A stretch of 64,000 nt of DNA, from NCBI RefSeq assembly GCF_028453695.1, contig NC_135780.1:7874001-7938000 (forward strand), given 5' to 3'. The stretch comes from Augochlora pura (lineage: Eukaryota; Arthropoda; Insecta; Hymenoptera; Halictidae). The position numbers and the translations under genes were made by a program. Below the pieces are notes generated by a model. The model was not told the origin of the DNA, did not search any database, and worked only from the letters and a program-made list of their open reading frames with translations. Below are positions 1-13,783 of the stretch, piece after piece (position 1 is the first letter of the stretch; each line of letters starts with the position of its first letter).

Positions 1-2102
1 GAATTGTAAAAAAAGTATACAATTTATTCTATGAACTTTACAGTCTCGTGATGATAAGATATAGTTCAAGTTCATTATCTAGTAATCATAAACATTTATC
101 TTAACGTATTCGATGTAGAATCGTTGATCGAGTTGCACGATATCGTGAAAGGCTCGAGATTGGTAGTAATCGAACGTAACTATTCGCGATCCAGGCGAAG
201 ATACAGCGATTACTATCTCGTACAAACTAATCCAGGAAACGGAATCATTATTATGCCGGTGTGGCAAGCAATCTTGCAAGAACCGTAAGGTGAACCATGT
301 ATCGACATTCCAGGATAGTTGCCAAGCAGGAAATATTTGTAAAAGGAGACTGTACGATGATGCCGAATTACTGGACGGAAGAAAAAAATACATTGAATGG
401 TGTAGAGGAGTCAGCGCTATAGTTACAGCCCGTTTCAGAATTGCAGGAACTTCTGTTATACAGATAAATGTTTTATTTTACATTTTTTAAATTTCGATCC
501 ATTTCGTTTGTTTGGAAAATATGTTGTAATTGGACGACGGCCGAAGTGAAATAAGAATGTATTCTTTGTGCAGTCACATAAACTGATCGCGTTTTTAAAA
601 CATTTGTTTGCCCATGGGAAGGCAGAATACTTTGTTGTTGATTAGCATATGAATTATTTCTAGTAGCCACTATAGACCTCAGTTCATCGTTATTCAATCG
701 AAAGTTTATGTTTTTATATTGGACTTTAATTTTAATTTTTAAACAAGATCTCCGTATTTGTCTATATGCTGTACTTAATTTCTTACATTCAAAAATCTCA
801 CTATTGTGTAAATATGTTAGTCTTTTTTATATATTTCAGCTGGAATTTTTAAAAATGTCAATTATTCGAAGATATACCATAACGTCCATATCCATAGCAG
901 ATATCCATAACATGATCTGGAAGCTGCTTATTGGATATGATTTTTTATTTATTACAATAAAATTGTACGAAATACTTTGAGAAACAAATACGACAACCAA
1001 TGCTCCTATTAATTATAGTATAAACTAATATTATGTACCGGACACTTGCATATAGCAGAAACACAACTTATTTTCACAACTTATCGTTACTTTTAGTATG
1101 ACCCTAATTAATGATTGATAATCTCAGAAACTGATCTTTTTAAGTTTCCTCTTTTATGTACCAGATTGCGGCACAATAATGTTGAAATTTCAATGAATCA
1201 ATGACGTAATGTGTCCGATATAATAGCCAATTTTGAAATGTTCAAAATATTTACAGCCGATGTTGAAGACAATGATGAAGTATTTATTTATACATGAATG
1301 GAAAATCGAAGTGTGAACACGCATATAGATACCGATTAAAAGACAGCGGATGTAATTAAAAGTGTAAGAATAAAAATTGATAAATTGATGACCTCAACAA
1401 AGTAGTTATCAATTATTGAAAAATGAGATGTAGTGTTTTTATTATAATTATATTACACTTGATACTACTGTTATCGTTCAACGGAAGAACAGCGTTTTCT
1501 AAATAATTAATAAGGACATTTTATATATTTTTATTATTGGAAATTATACTTAAATTATACTTGATCACGTTAGGTTAAATGTTTTGAACTGTTTCGTTTT
1601 ATGACCTTTTCTATAAAAATCCAATTAAGAATTTTAGATAATGATGAGTAAATATATGCTTGCAAGTGTAAACTATGAACATTTTTTAATTAACCAAATA
1701 TAGGGATATTGCAGTGAAAAATTAATTCACTTGTCAATGTAACCTTCGGAAAAGAAAATTAATATTTTTATTTAAATATACAATTTTTACAAGCGCTGTT
1801 AATATGTAAATATTATTATTAAATATGTAAATATAATATCAGCTGGTGTTACATAAATACAATATAAATTATTGAGTGTTTTCGAAGTTAAACACTGATT
1901 TTTCTTTATCTGTCTCGTGAACTAATTTAATTCATTGTCTAATCATTATAGTTGTAATTCATAGAAGAGTTTTCCAACTTGATTTAATATAGTGTTGTAT
2001 ATAGTCCTAGACTCGAATTAACTTTTACATTGTTACAGATATCTCAACGAGAACTTAACAAAAACACTATTATATAAATATTATTATATATTATTATAAA
2101 TA
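1..2102. other. Non-coding AT-rich DNA at left edge
   Basis: Apart from the short Cys-rich ORF described separately, this stretch is AT-rich, stop-dense in all frames and rich in simple A/T runs, for example around 1800-1860 and 2070-2100. I see no exon, RNA gene or mobile element that I can support. Confidence 0.5.
169..490 (+). CDS. Possible terminal exon with CXCX4C Cys motif (unrecognised)
   Basis: This is an open + frame of about 105 codons ending in TAA at 488-490. It lies in DNA less AT-rich than its surroundings, and a plausible acceptor AG ends at 194. The translation contains GEDTAITISYKLI followed by CRCGKQSC, then further Cys residues (SCQAGNIC, EWCRG) and a hydrophobic tail. The CXCX4C pattern after a GE...I/T...Y stretch resembles the post-SET tail of lysine methyltransferases, but no SET domain core is visible and the later residues do not fit. 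The opposite strand is also open (79-393), so coding status is uncertain. It could equally be a fragment of a mobile element or chance. I do not assign a function. Confidence 0.2.
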
Positions 2103-2423
2103 TACAGGGTGTTTCACCCAAACGGGGTGCTAAAAATAATTATAAACTTAAAGTAACTTTTACATTTTTACTGATATTTAAACTAAACAAAACCATATTT
2201 GAATCTTCCTGTATATGTACAAATTACTTTGAGCCCATACTTATTCACATCGCTGTAAATCTGATCACTATTACTACCTATTATGCAAAATAAATGCTTA
2301 AAAGTAGCATAAACATTTGCTATCTTTTAGATTATAAACAATAAAGTAATCGTGGAGATCACATTCACAAGAAAAATCATGAAGCAGACAAAATTTGCAC
2401 GCATAGCTTTGAGACACCCTGTA
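2103..2423. mobile_element. Short TIR element (MITE-like, TACAGGGTG ends)
   Basis: The left end reads TACAGGGTGTTTC (2103-2115) and the right end GAGACACCCTGTA (2411-2423), which are inverted copies with one mismatch. The interior of about 320 bp has no convincing coding content. The same kind of terminus recurs at 4311 (single end), at the foldback element at 35358/36494 and at 58705, suggesting one group of non-autonomous elements in this genome. Confidence 0.5.
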
Positions 2424-5100
2424 CAACATGTAATAGCATTGATGACGTTCGAAGCTTTTCTCTTACTACCAGTTTGCAGCAGGATTTCACTGTCGTTCGA
2501 TGCATATTCAGGACAATTCACAAACATGGATATTAATCTCCCACAACCTTCGTATGCACATTTTGTATTTAATTTATACTTAAAAAAAAAACACATTTAA
2601 TTTTTAATGTAGCAACTATTTCCTTCAAGACAAATTTTTACGAATCTCAGAAGGACGTTTGTAATACTTTCTACATGATTGAACAGAAACGTATAATTTC
2701 CTTTAACATTTATTTCACCGTTGGAGTTTCTATTTAACTTACCATGCGGTATAATTTAATGGAAAGTTTTTGTCTGTTGTTTGACTTTTGATTATTTTCC
2801 AAAATGAATTTTGATTGTAGAAAATTGAGTATTAATAACATTCTTCAGTCGATCACAACTTTCTTTTTCGATAAAATTTTGTTTAGGAATCATTTATTAG
2901 ATTGCAATTACAATTATACTCAATCTTAAATCTTACTAATTATTATGTTGACAGTGTAAGACAGAAATGAAGCGAAATACATTACATATTGTCCCTTTGA
3001 AATCATTTGATGATTAACAATTATTATTTTTATATTTTATTTATATATATTGGCTTGCATATTTATGTAATAACACAATTTTAATTCTGAAGAAATGAAT
3101 AATGGGACTTTAAATAACGATAAAAGACGGGTTTAATTATCACGCAATTATAGCATGTCTGTAACTGATAGTTTATAATGTATAATTAATGTCATGTTTG
3201 CGAAGCACTTGAAAGCAAACAAACAATAATATATAAAAATCTCTGTGCGAGGTGAGGTAGCGAATGGTGAAACTATATGTATATTATGTGTTTCACTTGT
3301 ATGATTTCTGGGTTTACGTTAATAAGGTCAATGGTGCGTTTAACTCGCAATGTATTTGGCTAAATTTCTACGAAACGCTGTTAACGTAGTAACTAGTTAA
3401 CGAACTGTAGAAACTAATTACAGTATTATAATGGTTAGAATATTAGTTTCATTAAAAATTAAGTTTTATTTTAATTGCATTTTAACAAAGTACTTCTAAA
3501 GAAAATTTTATCGCAAAATAAAACTGTAAATTATTATCAAATTAATAATTAAATCTTACTGTTAAAATAGTGAAAGAACCATACGAATAATATATGAATT
3601 AGATGGAAGATTTTTTACGTTTTTATGGTAAAAAAAGTAAGTGAAATTTTAAGCTATGCACAGAATAACTAAACTTAAAAATATCAAAGCGCGTTATTTG
3701 CAATGTATTATTTCATGTGTTATGATCTTTGTAAAAATAGATACAGACAGATATTAGACATCGTAATCGACACGATTAGTTTAAAAATTTTGGAATACAT
3801 TTTACTATTTTCTAACTGAAACTAAAATATTTGATCGGAGTTCGATAATCATGTTATTGCTATCGTTTATGAAAAGTTTAATTCCTTGGTTTTTGTAAAG
3901 CTCAAGTGTTACTTTTCGCAAGCTTTTATATAATTTAATTTTACGGCAAATAAAGGAAAACCACAGGCCATTGTAGACGAGATAATGAAATGCTTGTGTG
4001 TGGAACATGATTACGTAAGATATGAATGAAGTATCTGTTCCATATGCTGGCGATGATTTTAGATGCACTAGCAAGAATGTAGTTTAACGATCAGAAATGA
4101 AAAAACTGTTAGGAATCTGGTATTTGCTAGTGAACGTAAATGGTTCAGGGTCTTATTTATAGCATTTCTTCAAATAAAAAAGGAAAAATCGAAAAATTTA
4201 TTCAAATCATAATTTGAAGAATTTCTTCGGTTTAGATTAGTCGAATAAAATTTTATTTTAAATATTGTCCTCGAATAATGTCCAACTCTGTTCTACTTAT
4301 GCACAGATATACAGGGTGCCCCAGTATTAAGTCGAAGTATGAGTGGAAATACGAAACGAATTCATCGCATTCGAGTCTCTGTTTTGGAAAAATCATTTTG
4401 AATTTTTTGTGATTTTAAATGCATCATACTAGATCGTGGTTGAACAAATCTCGAAACAAATATTTGTTTTATCTATTCGTGTAGAAACATAGTAGCGTAA
4501 TGTCATGTACACTTGATGCATTGCCATAATCTTTTTATCAACAAGTTTCTTTTACAATGTTGTTATCGTTCAATTACAATGTAGTCAAGTGCACGCGCTC
4601 GCGGAAAAATTCGAAATCAATTTTCTCGAAGACGAAGCTTTTTAATAACACAATTTTTCAGATTTTGTAATCAAACAATTTTTCCACCAGATCTTTAAAA
4701 TTATATCAGTATATAATAAAAATTTAACAAAGCAACGTATTTGTACATTTCTGTCTTAGAAATAATAGAAAATAGAAATACACAAATGTAATTTCTTCTT
4801 TGGCTTTTATTGAAATATTAGTAAAAATGTAAAAGTTACTTTGAGTCTATAATTACGTATATCACTGTATGTACTTTTAATTTAATAAGACATATATTTA
4901 TTAAAACATCAAATTCTACTGATATGTTAATGATATGTAAAAGTTTCTTAATTGTTGTCAACAACTTAAATTGGGGTCTATCTAATAGCCAACAAGATGA
5001 TTTCAATGATTCTTGAACATTTCCTTGGGAGTATTTTCTACCTTTATGTGAAAGAGGTCATTCACTGCACAGGGATAGAAAACAGTACGCATTACCCTAA
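2424..5100. other. Non-coding DNA with one isolated TE end
   Basis: AT-rich sequence with only short, unremarkable ORFs. At 4311 there is a TACAGGGTGCCCCAG terminus like the ends of the element at 2103, but I could not find a matching right end nearby, so it is probably a degraded copy. Nothing else is supportable. Confidence 0.4.
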
Positions 5101-6000
5101 CTTGATTACAAACTAACTGTCGCAGCGAGAGTACTTTTATTTTGTATTCGTTACGCTCGTTTTTCTCCCCAGCGTCATCTTCGAAACTTTATTTGACACC
5201 TATGTGTCACGGGTGATCCCCATAAAGGCAGCGCACGTTGTGCAGAGTGTTTTGGTTCGCGCCAAGACTGCGTCAAGTAAATGAGCCCGTCATTAGAACG
5301 ATCGTTGCTTTAACGAAAACGGCTAGCAGCAGAATATTGGATTTTTAAGGGAGACCTCCCGCGGACGCTGACTTCAATCACATTGATCCAATATACTTAA
5401 ATGGATTTCTAAGCTCTATCGCTCCGCGAGACCATGAAATATTCCGTGGCATTAAGTTCACGTCTACTCGTCTATTCGCAGTCGAACAACTAATATTTCG
5501 ATAAAAAGAAAATCCAAGCAGAAACCGAGAAGCACAATTTCACGAATCTTCGATCGCGTCTGATCGGAACAGTCGGTTTCGTAGGAAATCAGTGTCGCTT
5601 TGTATCGTCGTTTCGATGACGCTTCGCGAACGCTTCGTGTCATCGTGTCTATAATTTGTTATCAATTAACAATTTAATTTTATGTTTGCACAGTGATGAT
5701 TTACCGATGTTTGTGCGTGGTGACGAGTGGTGTGGTGTATAATTTCGGATGATTGCCGGTCGTGAAAGGGGTAATTGGAGTGACGGTATATGTCGGTGAT
5801 AATTAGTACTTACCATGGAATACGGCGGCGACGCGATGAAATTCGAAATCGAGGGGTGATTGTTAGTGATTGTTGAGGCACTAAATGATTAACAGCCGAA
5901 AGGAGGCAACCGTCTGCGACCGGATGAAAGTGAACGAAGCGCTCTGGCGAACAATTCGTGTACTTCTCATTGGTAGGAGATAATGAAGTCATAGTGGTGC
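5100..6000. promoter_or_regulatory. CpG-rich block, possible promoter / 5' UTR
   Basis: Between about 5.1 and 6.0 kb the composition changes sharply to CpG-rich sequence within AT-rich surroundings, with no long ORF on either strand. In AT-rich hymenopteran genomes such blocks often mark transcription starts or untranslated first exons. An imperfect dyad (GATGAC at 5615 and GTCATC near 5640) sits inside it. No coding exon that could belong to it is recognisable in the window, and strand is unknown. Confidence 0.25.
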
Positions 6001-9000
6001 GAATTAAAAATTCTCTGATGGATGGAACCCTGATAGCTCCGTTATACTTTCGAATAAATTTATGACCTACAGGCTTGTTGGTACTTGTCGCATGGCTGCC
6101 GCGTAATTGTCTTTATTTATACATTTATCGCGTTATCGGGCTAAACGCTCCAGAAAACGACAGATTCGTTTGAACAACGATTTCTTTCTGGCCATGGCTT
6201 ACCTATGGTTTTGATATTTTGCTTCGATTCAATGTCGTTTATTAAATCACCAGTTTTCATTTTTATGCAATTTTCTGCGCATATCATGAAAATACTATAT
6301 TAATTGATCGATCATGTAATATGTTATGTGTTAATTTATTTAGAATTTTCATTATCCTTAGTACGTTGTTATGTATAAGTTCTTAGCGGGAGAATTAGTA
6401 ACATGTAAGAAAATTGAAGAAATTATCTTATGCTCACAGTTGTTATCCGTATCTATATCTATCCTACATAACAGAATTAAAAGTTCATTATTTGATGCAT
6501 GCTACACCGAAAGAATTCGAGAAACAATAATTGAATTTATGGAAACATTTATATCATATGAAATATGGACAATTAAAACGTGCGACGACAATAATAGAAT
6601 ATTAAAAACTTAAAAATCAATATAAAAGTCAAAATCAAAAATAATATCTAAATACCTACAGAAATTGATGAAAGTGTGCTTTATATAGTAATTTTAAACA
6701 TGATAAAGACGAGTTCGTAAATAATTGTTATTCTTGTTAGAGTCGTATTATTATTTCATACTTTAGTTATTGACGCCCGCTTTAATCACAAGAAGACAAT
6801 GAGAACTCGTAAACCTGAAGTCAAATGACATTATACCCTGGATGTAGTTTAATAATATCTCTTTAATTAGTAAAAATGGCGTTAATTTGATAACTTGATG
6901 AAAGAAGTGTTATACTTGATTTAGACAAAGCACGCTTAACGTGGTTTTACATTTCCCCAATGATTACGTTAACGGGTTGTGTCGATGACCTATTCAAACG
7001 TACTGAATAGATAAGGTCAAGTGGTTGGCTCTGTATGCTAACTAACCTGTATTCTGCGATACAGATATCAATATACGATACACATAAAATACCAGTTTCT
7101 TATGCACGATGGAGGCTATGCATACAGATCGCAAAAAATTATAAATTTAAAAATGCAAATACCGTATCTGCATTAATTCACATTTTCCAGATATTTACGA
7201 CCATTTTAATGAGAATACATAAAATGAGACTGACTATTGTAATTGTAATATTCGTAAATATTATGAACACCACAAGTGAAAATTCTGATAAATTGTGATA
7301 CACATAAAACTGTGAAAAACATATTTATGAAAATATTGTCTAATACAACATACATTCTATTGTATGACAGATTATAGGAATAGTAATAAACAAAATTACT
7401 TATGTCCATTCTAGCATCTTCACTATAAATATCATTTAAAATCATATGATATTATTTATCAATAGATCTCGTCCTTAAATATTGTTTTAATCGAGTAGCA
7501 TTTATTAACAAAGACTCTTTTCTCGCGTCGTGTTTATAAGATTTTTTCCTTCGTTTTATAATAATTACTATGCTTTTACAAAAACATTTCCTTGCCAATA
7601 TATTGACATAAAAATATAAACTTTTGACTTCAGTTTATGTCTATAATTTGTTATCAAAATTTCGTTTTCATTTAAAAAAAAATTAGATCTAAGGAACTGG
7701 AATCTTCTGAAATTTAAGGAAACACTTTCCAATACTAATCGTTTCATAGATGATTACTCCAAAAATGCTCCTTATTATAAATGTAAACAGTTCTTACATG
7801 TTAATTATGCGAAAGTACCAGTTTGCCTGTACACGCGATGCCCTGTTTTGTTCTTGTCGTAAAATAATGGTTCGATTGGTGTTTAACGTTTCAGCAGACT
7901 GAAATGTGGTAATTCCACTGACCGATTTACATAGTAATAAACTCTTTCATGGAAAGAAAATTAATCGAATTCATTGGTAACGTGCAGCCGACACTGTCAG
8001 AGGACATGAAAGACAGAATAATTACAGTTTGTGCGCTTCCATGGGTTCGGAAAATTATCGAAAGAACGCTGTAATCTTTCTGTTACTTGTTCCAGATAAT
8101 GTACCGCTATGTATAGCCACAATTTGAAATATTAAGCAATGTAATAACCGAGCGAGCAAATGATAGATGCCGTAGACAATTCGTAACGGTCAAGTTCAAG
8201 CGATATTAAACGTGTTTACTTACAGATTCTCGCTTGTTGTAAACATCTCTGAATGCATTTTAATATTAGCTGCAATATGCTTGCGTATATACTCCAAAAA
8301 CAGAAGATTACTCGCTAAAAATTGCAAAGAAGTGATTTCAGAACAAATACATTCTTTGCAGCGTATTCGTACTTTAATATCGTCGAATTGTACGTAAAAT
8401 ATTTTTCTCAGAGAATCTTCTAAAATTATTTTTGTGTAGAAAAATTGTTTTAATACATAAACATAACTATGAATGAATAATATATAAACTTATATAAAGT
8501 ACATTATATATTATCTTTAAATTATTAATGCAGGAAATTTTTATATAATTTTTTTATACAGTAATCGATGCGCACAGTTATTATTTTGCATTCAGTTGTG
8601 GAATAATAAATGTCTAAAGCATAGTTTGTACGAGTTTGGACTATACTATGTTAGCAAATTTGATGTTATTGTTATTATTTCTAGTTGCCATATATTAAAT
8701 GGCAGTAACTGGTTTGCTAACAATGTAATAAATAGTAATGTGGTAATTATTGTATAATATATAATAAAATATATATTTACGGATTGCGAATTGTACGTTC
8801 TGTCGTTGACCAGGCAGATCGCACACGAAGAGCATTTATTTTTGGCCACTAGGTGTCTCCGATACATTACATCATTCTGGAATTGTTTAACATACAGATG
8901 TGAAACAAAATATCGCAGAGAAATAATCAATTCTTTGAATATCGCGCTGTGCTTTGTAATTTTCAACGAAAACGTAATGTTAATTTAATTTTTTAGAAAG

Positions 9001-9958
9001 ATTAAAGTCACGTTTTAATAAACATTAAAAATACTTCGTTTATGTATAATATATTGTAAATAATCCTCTGAAAATAAACTTTCTTAACAATTGCATACAA
9101 TTGGATACAAAAATATAAATAATTATTTAATATAGAGTGTATCAGTAAAAAGTATTAAATTACACTTAAAAACATTTAAATATCCTTGTACATTTAATAT
9201 GTTTGTTACATTAAAGTTATTAAACTGGCAGCTTGTAAATTTATATTTTATTGCGCCAATAAGATATGCATCATTGTTTTATACCGTATCTTTTATAATA
9301 CTGATTACGATAAAATAAATTCTTATTTTTAAATCTCTTTAGTAAGTATTGTTTATTATCTTTGCACAGTTTAACACAAAAAAACAGCTCCTGTTTGAAC
9401 ACGAATGTTGATGAATGCGTAGCTTCTTCTCAAATTGCTTTTTACTGTTTTACACAAACTATTCGAAAGCGGGGCTGCATCTTCACCGAATCAGTACCTT
9501 CACTTAGTACTAATAGCTACATCCCAATACAAACACTGATTTGTAAATTGCATTAAGTATACTTCTGAAGGCATTTTCTCCAGATTTGTTTATTACACCC
9601 AATTAAACAGCCAGCTATTGAAATTATGTTTTCGGGAAAAATGAGATATTTTATACTTGTTAATATAATAAACGACAAAGCATGTTATCGATCTTTAAAT
9701 AATCAGCAAATATATAATTGTACTAATAAGTATCACTTTTTTATTACGTGCACATTTAAATTGTGTACAGTTAAAGTCGGTAGGATACGTTTTTATACGA
9801 ACGCTAGAAATGTAAGCGAATAAAAAGATTGTCGTAAAAATCTGAACTGTTTATGCATTTTGACGACAAGCAGATAAAAAATGTTTAAACGTAGATGAAA
9901 AGTGGGTAACCGGTTATTGATATACAGTTGAACGTTCGTGAGTGACCCTGGATTAGCT
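6001..9958. other. Non-coding AT-rich DNA
   Basis: This stretch contains only scattered ORFs of 60-106 codons with AT-driven composition (for example 8646-8966 on the minus strand) and no conserved motif. I see no gene, RNA or intact mobile element. Confidence 0.4.
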
Positions 9959-10217
9959 TTAACACGTAGACGCCGGCGCCGATATTCACGATTTTCTCTG
10001 TGAGTCGGCGCCCGAAATTTACAAAAATTAAATAATTATGTTAAGTTTATAATATCGAATTTCTATCTTTTTATTATCGAATATCTGTTTATAATGTTCA
10101 GATAAAATAACATAAACCTATTTTGTAGTATCTATTTTGTGAAATGCAAGCAAAATAAACAAATAACGTCTGACACGCATGACCCACCGGTGGGTCAAGC
10201 CGTCGTCGACGTGTTAA
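9959..10217. mobile_element. piggyBac-like MITE (TTAA-flanked) 1
   Basis: Begins TTAACACGTAGACGCCGGCG and ends GTCGTCGACGTGTTAA, giving short imperfect terminal inverted repeats bounded by TTAA, the target site used by piggyBac transposases. The 259 bp interior is non-coding, with two small CG-rich clusters. It belongs to the same group as the elements at 13315, 39305, 55347 and 56313. Confidence 0.5.
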
Positions 10218-13200
10218 AGAACAACGTATCGTATGCCAGTGCATTTGTCTTAGATTGAATTACACATACGTACAAGGAAAAATTATTCCTGTTGAAATTA
10301 AGTGATTTCGAAATTTTTGTGATACCTGGATAGAACCTGTGTCTAAATTTATATTTTGTTTCTTCCTTCCGAATCATGTAGATTGTAACTGGATTCAAAT
10401 TCGTCAGCTGCTGAACTAATTAGAACAATCTTATCACGTTTTATGAATTATACTTTATTCAATCGTATGATCAACCTTCTTTGTCTTTGATAATTCACTT
10501 GTTATCTGCAAATGTGGAAACCAAAGTTAGGAGTGAAGGGAAGAGGTTTAAATAGTGTTTAAAATTCGAGTCGGCGTGTTATTCATTCAAGTAGCAAGGA
10601 GACAGTTCTCGTTATCCGATTATACGATTTATTTTATGAGCACTGGCACTATGTAGAAGTAGGAGAGGCACGAACAGAGAGGTAAGTGGGTAATGACATG
10701 GATACAGTTATCCAGTTAGCCGAGTGCTATCGAGACAGATAACTGACCTTCTCTACTCGACTCGCCTATGCCAGAAATTCACTGAAATTTTCATACGCTA
10801 ATGTAATGCACTATCGTATGATCGCTCCACATATGGTAAACGCGGATTTTTACTTCCTGTGGTCAAATGGCGAACCCGAGATTGAAGATTACCGTATCGT
10901 AAGCTTAAAAACTGAAAATCTAAAAATTGTGATTCCAATTTGTGAAATTTATAATTAAAAATTCCAACATAAAATTTACAATTTTTTCAGAGAGATGCAG
11001 AAGTAAAAATCTCGAGATAATCAACGCTTAAAATTTGTCTACAAGTAAATCAAGTAAATGTTCATTTAAATGATTATTGTACACCACAAATTACTTATTA
11101 TTTATATGTTGTACAAAATATTTGTACAAAAATAATTACTTATTACTTATATAGATCTAAATAAATTATTTCGGATAATAGAATTTATATCTTATTTATA
11201 AATACAATTTCAGTTGTTAGTTACTACTTATCATTTAATTACTTATTATTTACTATTTACTCGGCGCAAGTAATAGACTTCATCGCTCTATGTGATATCA
11301 TTGAGTTCACGAAGAAGCAAGTTCTTCGATAATAATATTGTATAGAAATCAATATCTGTTACACGATAAGCGAAAGAAAAACATAAATTATTTATTATTT
11401 GTTACAACAGACGTTATATTATTTAAATGAGTTTTTGATGAAAAAAAGCTAGTTATTATTTTCAAATAAAATGTTTAATTTTTAATTGGTTACTTATTAT
11501 TTAAAATAATATTATTCCAACTCTGGTAGTAGTTAAGCGAAATTTAATAAGCTATTGAACGCGGTGGCCCAACACATGTATTCTTACAATTTTATTATGG
11601 AAGATTCCGATATTTTGTTTATTGGCATATTGAAGCTATCGTGCTTGTCGAAGAAAAAGATATCGTGTTCCATCTTGGGAAGCTCTCGAGGGCTGGATAG
11701 GAGCGAATCGAAAATCCAGTGGATATGTGCCCGTAATTCGAACCTGCATGCAGGGCGTGCTCCATCTACATAGTACCTTGTTGGGTTACAGTTCATTGTG
11801 GTGTACTCTTACGGAACAAAACACCGTCATCTACCATTGTAACGAACGCGAACCGAGCGAACGAAGGAGGTGCGTTCTATAGCCGCAGACATGAAATTCG
11901 GCGGGCTTCTTCCGGTCGGAAGTAAGCTTCTCCACGAGAGACGCGAAACCTCTCCTCGAACAGATTGTTTTTATCCGATTACTTTTCTTTCTACTTGAAA
12001 TTTCTTATTCTTCAAGCTTTATACAAACCTTGACATTTTGCTTCTCGTAATATTGGATTTTCGTATTTTTCATAGTCGACGCAACCTAAACCAGTGATCA
12101 ACCATTCTTGTACTGATCAACTTGTAATTTTTCACTACTGTTCTTCGATATTTCCAGATTTTATACATTTAAAAATTTCAATTTAATGAATCACTTTTAT
12201 TTTAACCTCTGAAGAAGTGCGCATTCTTTCAACTTTGTTGGTGTATTTTTTGCAAAGAAACTATTACACCTTTTACAATAAATATATTTTCGTTGAAAGA
12301 TGTTGTATTAGTGAAAGCTTAAAGAATCATTTTACGTTAAATTTATTAATTTAGATTTTATGGTAAAGACATGGAAAATTATTTTTGTAAGTTCGACACG
12401 TTTTTTCGAAACTGAAAACAATTTGTACATCTCTAATTAGCATACTAAATGCTGTAACATAATGGGTATACAAATTTTAATTTCAAATATGTATTATTAA
12501 TTTGAGATGCATTATAAATGCACACGGATCTGCATTTTGTATGCAACAATTAACGTTCCAATCATAATTGATTTCAAGCGAATTTGACCAATGCCTTGTT
12601 GCTTATATTTCTGAAAACAATTGAAATTCAACTCACAGTAAGATCCAATTCACAAAATGTCGTAATTCAGACATTAATCCAATCTTCACGACTGTTTCAG
12701 CTTCATAAGGTTCTATTATATTTAATTGAAAGATTCATAGACCGAAAGTGTTACTTAACATTTTTGCGAGAATTGAATTATTGTGGTACCTCAAGATGTT
12801 ACGTTCTGTTGTTTTATACATCTTATTATTACTGTTTATCCTATTACAGAACCAAGAAACGTAAAGAGGATGAAGAGCGTAGTTTACGTAAGCGATACGT
12901 GTTACAGGATAATTTTTAATCGACTCATTTCGCAGCATTAGATTTATGAAGAAATAATCCCATTCTCAGAATTTTCAATTTCAAGTAGATATTAGTTACA
13001 TGAATTTTAATGTCTGTATTATAAATTGCGTTTATGTGACCGAAAGTGAAGATACAAATTCCTATTGTTTTGTTACTGAACTATTATTGGATCTGTAAGA
13101 ATTATGGAAACTGAATTTATTCTTTGGATTTATTTCCTTAAATATGTGGCACTGTGTCAATTTGATCCTTACGTATTTGCAACACTATACAAATGTTATA

Positions 13201-13314
13201 CAAATTTAAATTATAAATTTTCGATCTCCGCATTCACTACAATCACATCTGCTTTATAATCCTTATCATTATTTATTAATTTGTCTCGCTAGACTCTTAT
13301 CTTTTTTGTGACAT
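10218..13314. other. Non-coding DNA with two possible 5' exons
   Basis: Mostly AT-rich sequence. Two short GC-richer patches end in consensus splice donors: GAGAG|GTAAGT with the exon ending at 10681, and GGAA|GTAAGC with the exon ending at 11921, the latter preceded by an ATG at 11891 that would give a ten-codon start (MKFGGLLPVG). Either could be an untranslated or initiator exon of a + strand gene with very long introns, but no downstream exon can be linked to them. Confidence 0.2.
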
Positions 13315-13482
13315 TTAACCCTTTCATTTTGACATGTTTTAACAAAAGTGTTGCTTGTAGCTTAAGAGATATTCAGAGGTAATTGTATAAAATATTAAGA
13401 GTTATTTACATAAAATTTTGTTATTTATACCGGTCGTCGCACGGACGCCGGATATATCCGGCACTCGTACCAAAAGGGTTAA
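13315..13482. mobile_element. piggyBac-like MITE (TTAA-flanked) 2
   Basis: Begins TTAACCCTTTCATTTTGAC and ends GTACCAAAAGGGTTAA, so TTAACCCTTT is mirrored by AAAGGGTTAA. It is 168 bp long with no ORF of note, and it has the CCCTTT start typical of piggyBac-type non-autonomous elements. Confidence 0.5.
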
Positions 13483-13783
13483 ACTTGATCAGATACATAA
13501 TGGTTATTATTTCGTATCATATTGTTGTGAATTTCATTACACGTGTTACGCGTCTCGCGTCGCGGCATTGTATTTACAGCTCGTTTATTTAGAATATACA
13601 ATATAGATACAATATATCGTTATGAGTCACTCGACGGTCCGGTCTCGACTTCTGACTGTCTATTGACACAACAGATCCGTGACAACCCCTGTCTTGAGCT
13701 ATTCTCTCTAAGCGGTGTTTACCACAGAGCAGTACCACATTACGACGACATTCAGACAAGTCGCTGTAACAATATTATATATA

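Noticed and set aside
12584..12919. 111-codon + ORF ending in a basic tail
   Set aside because: AT-driven composition, the other strand is also open, no motif, and no splice context.
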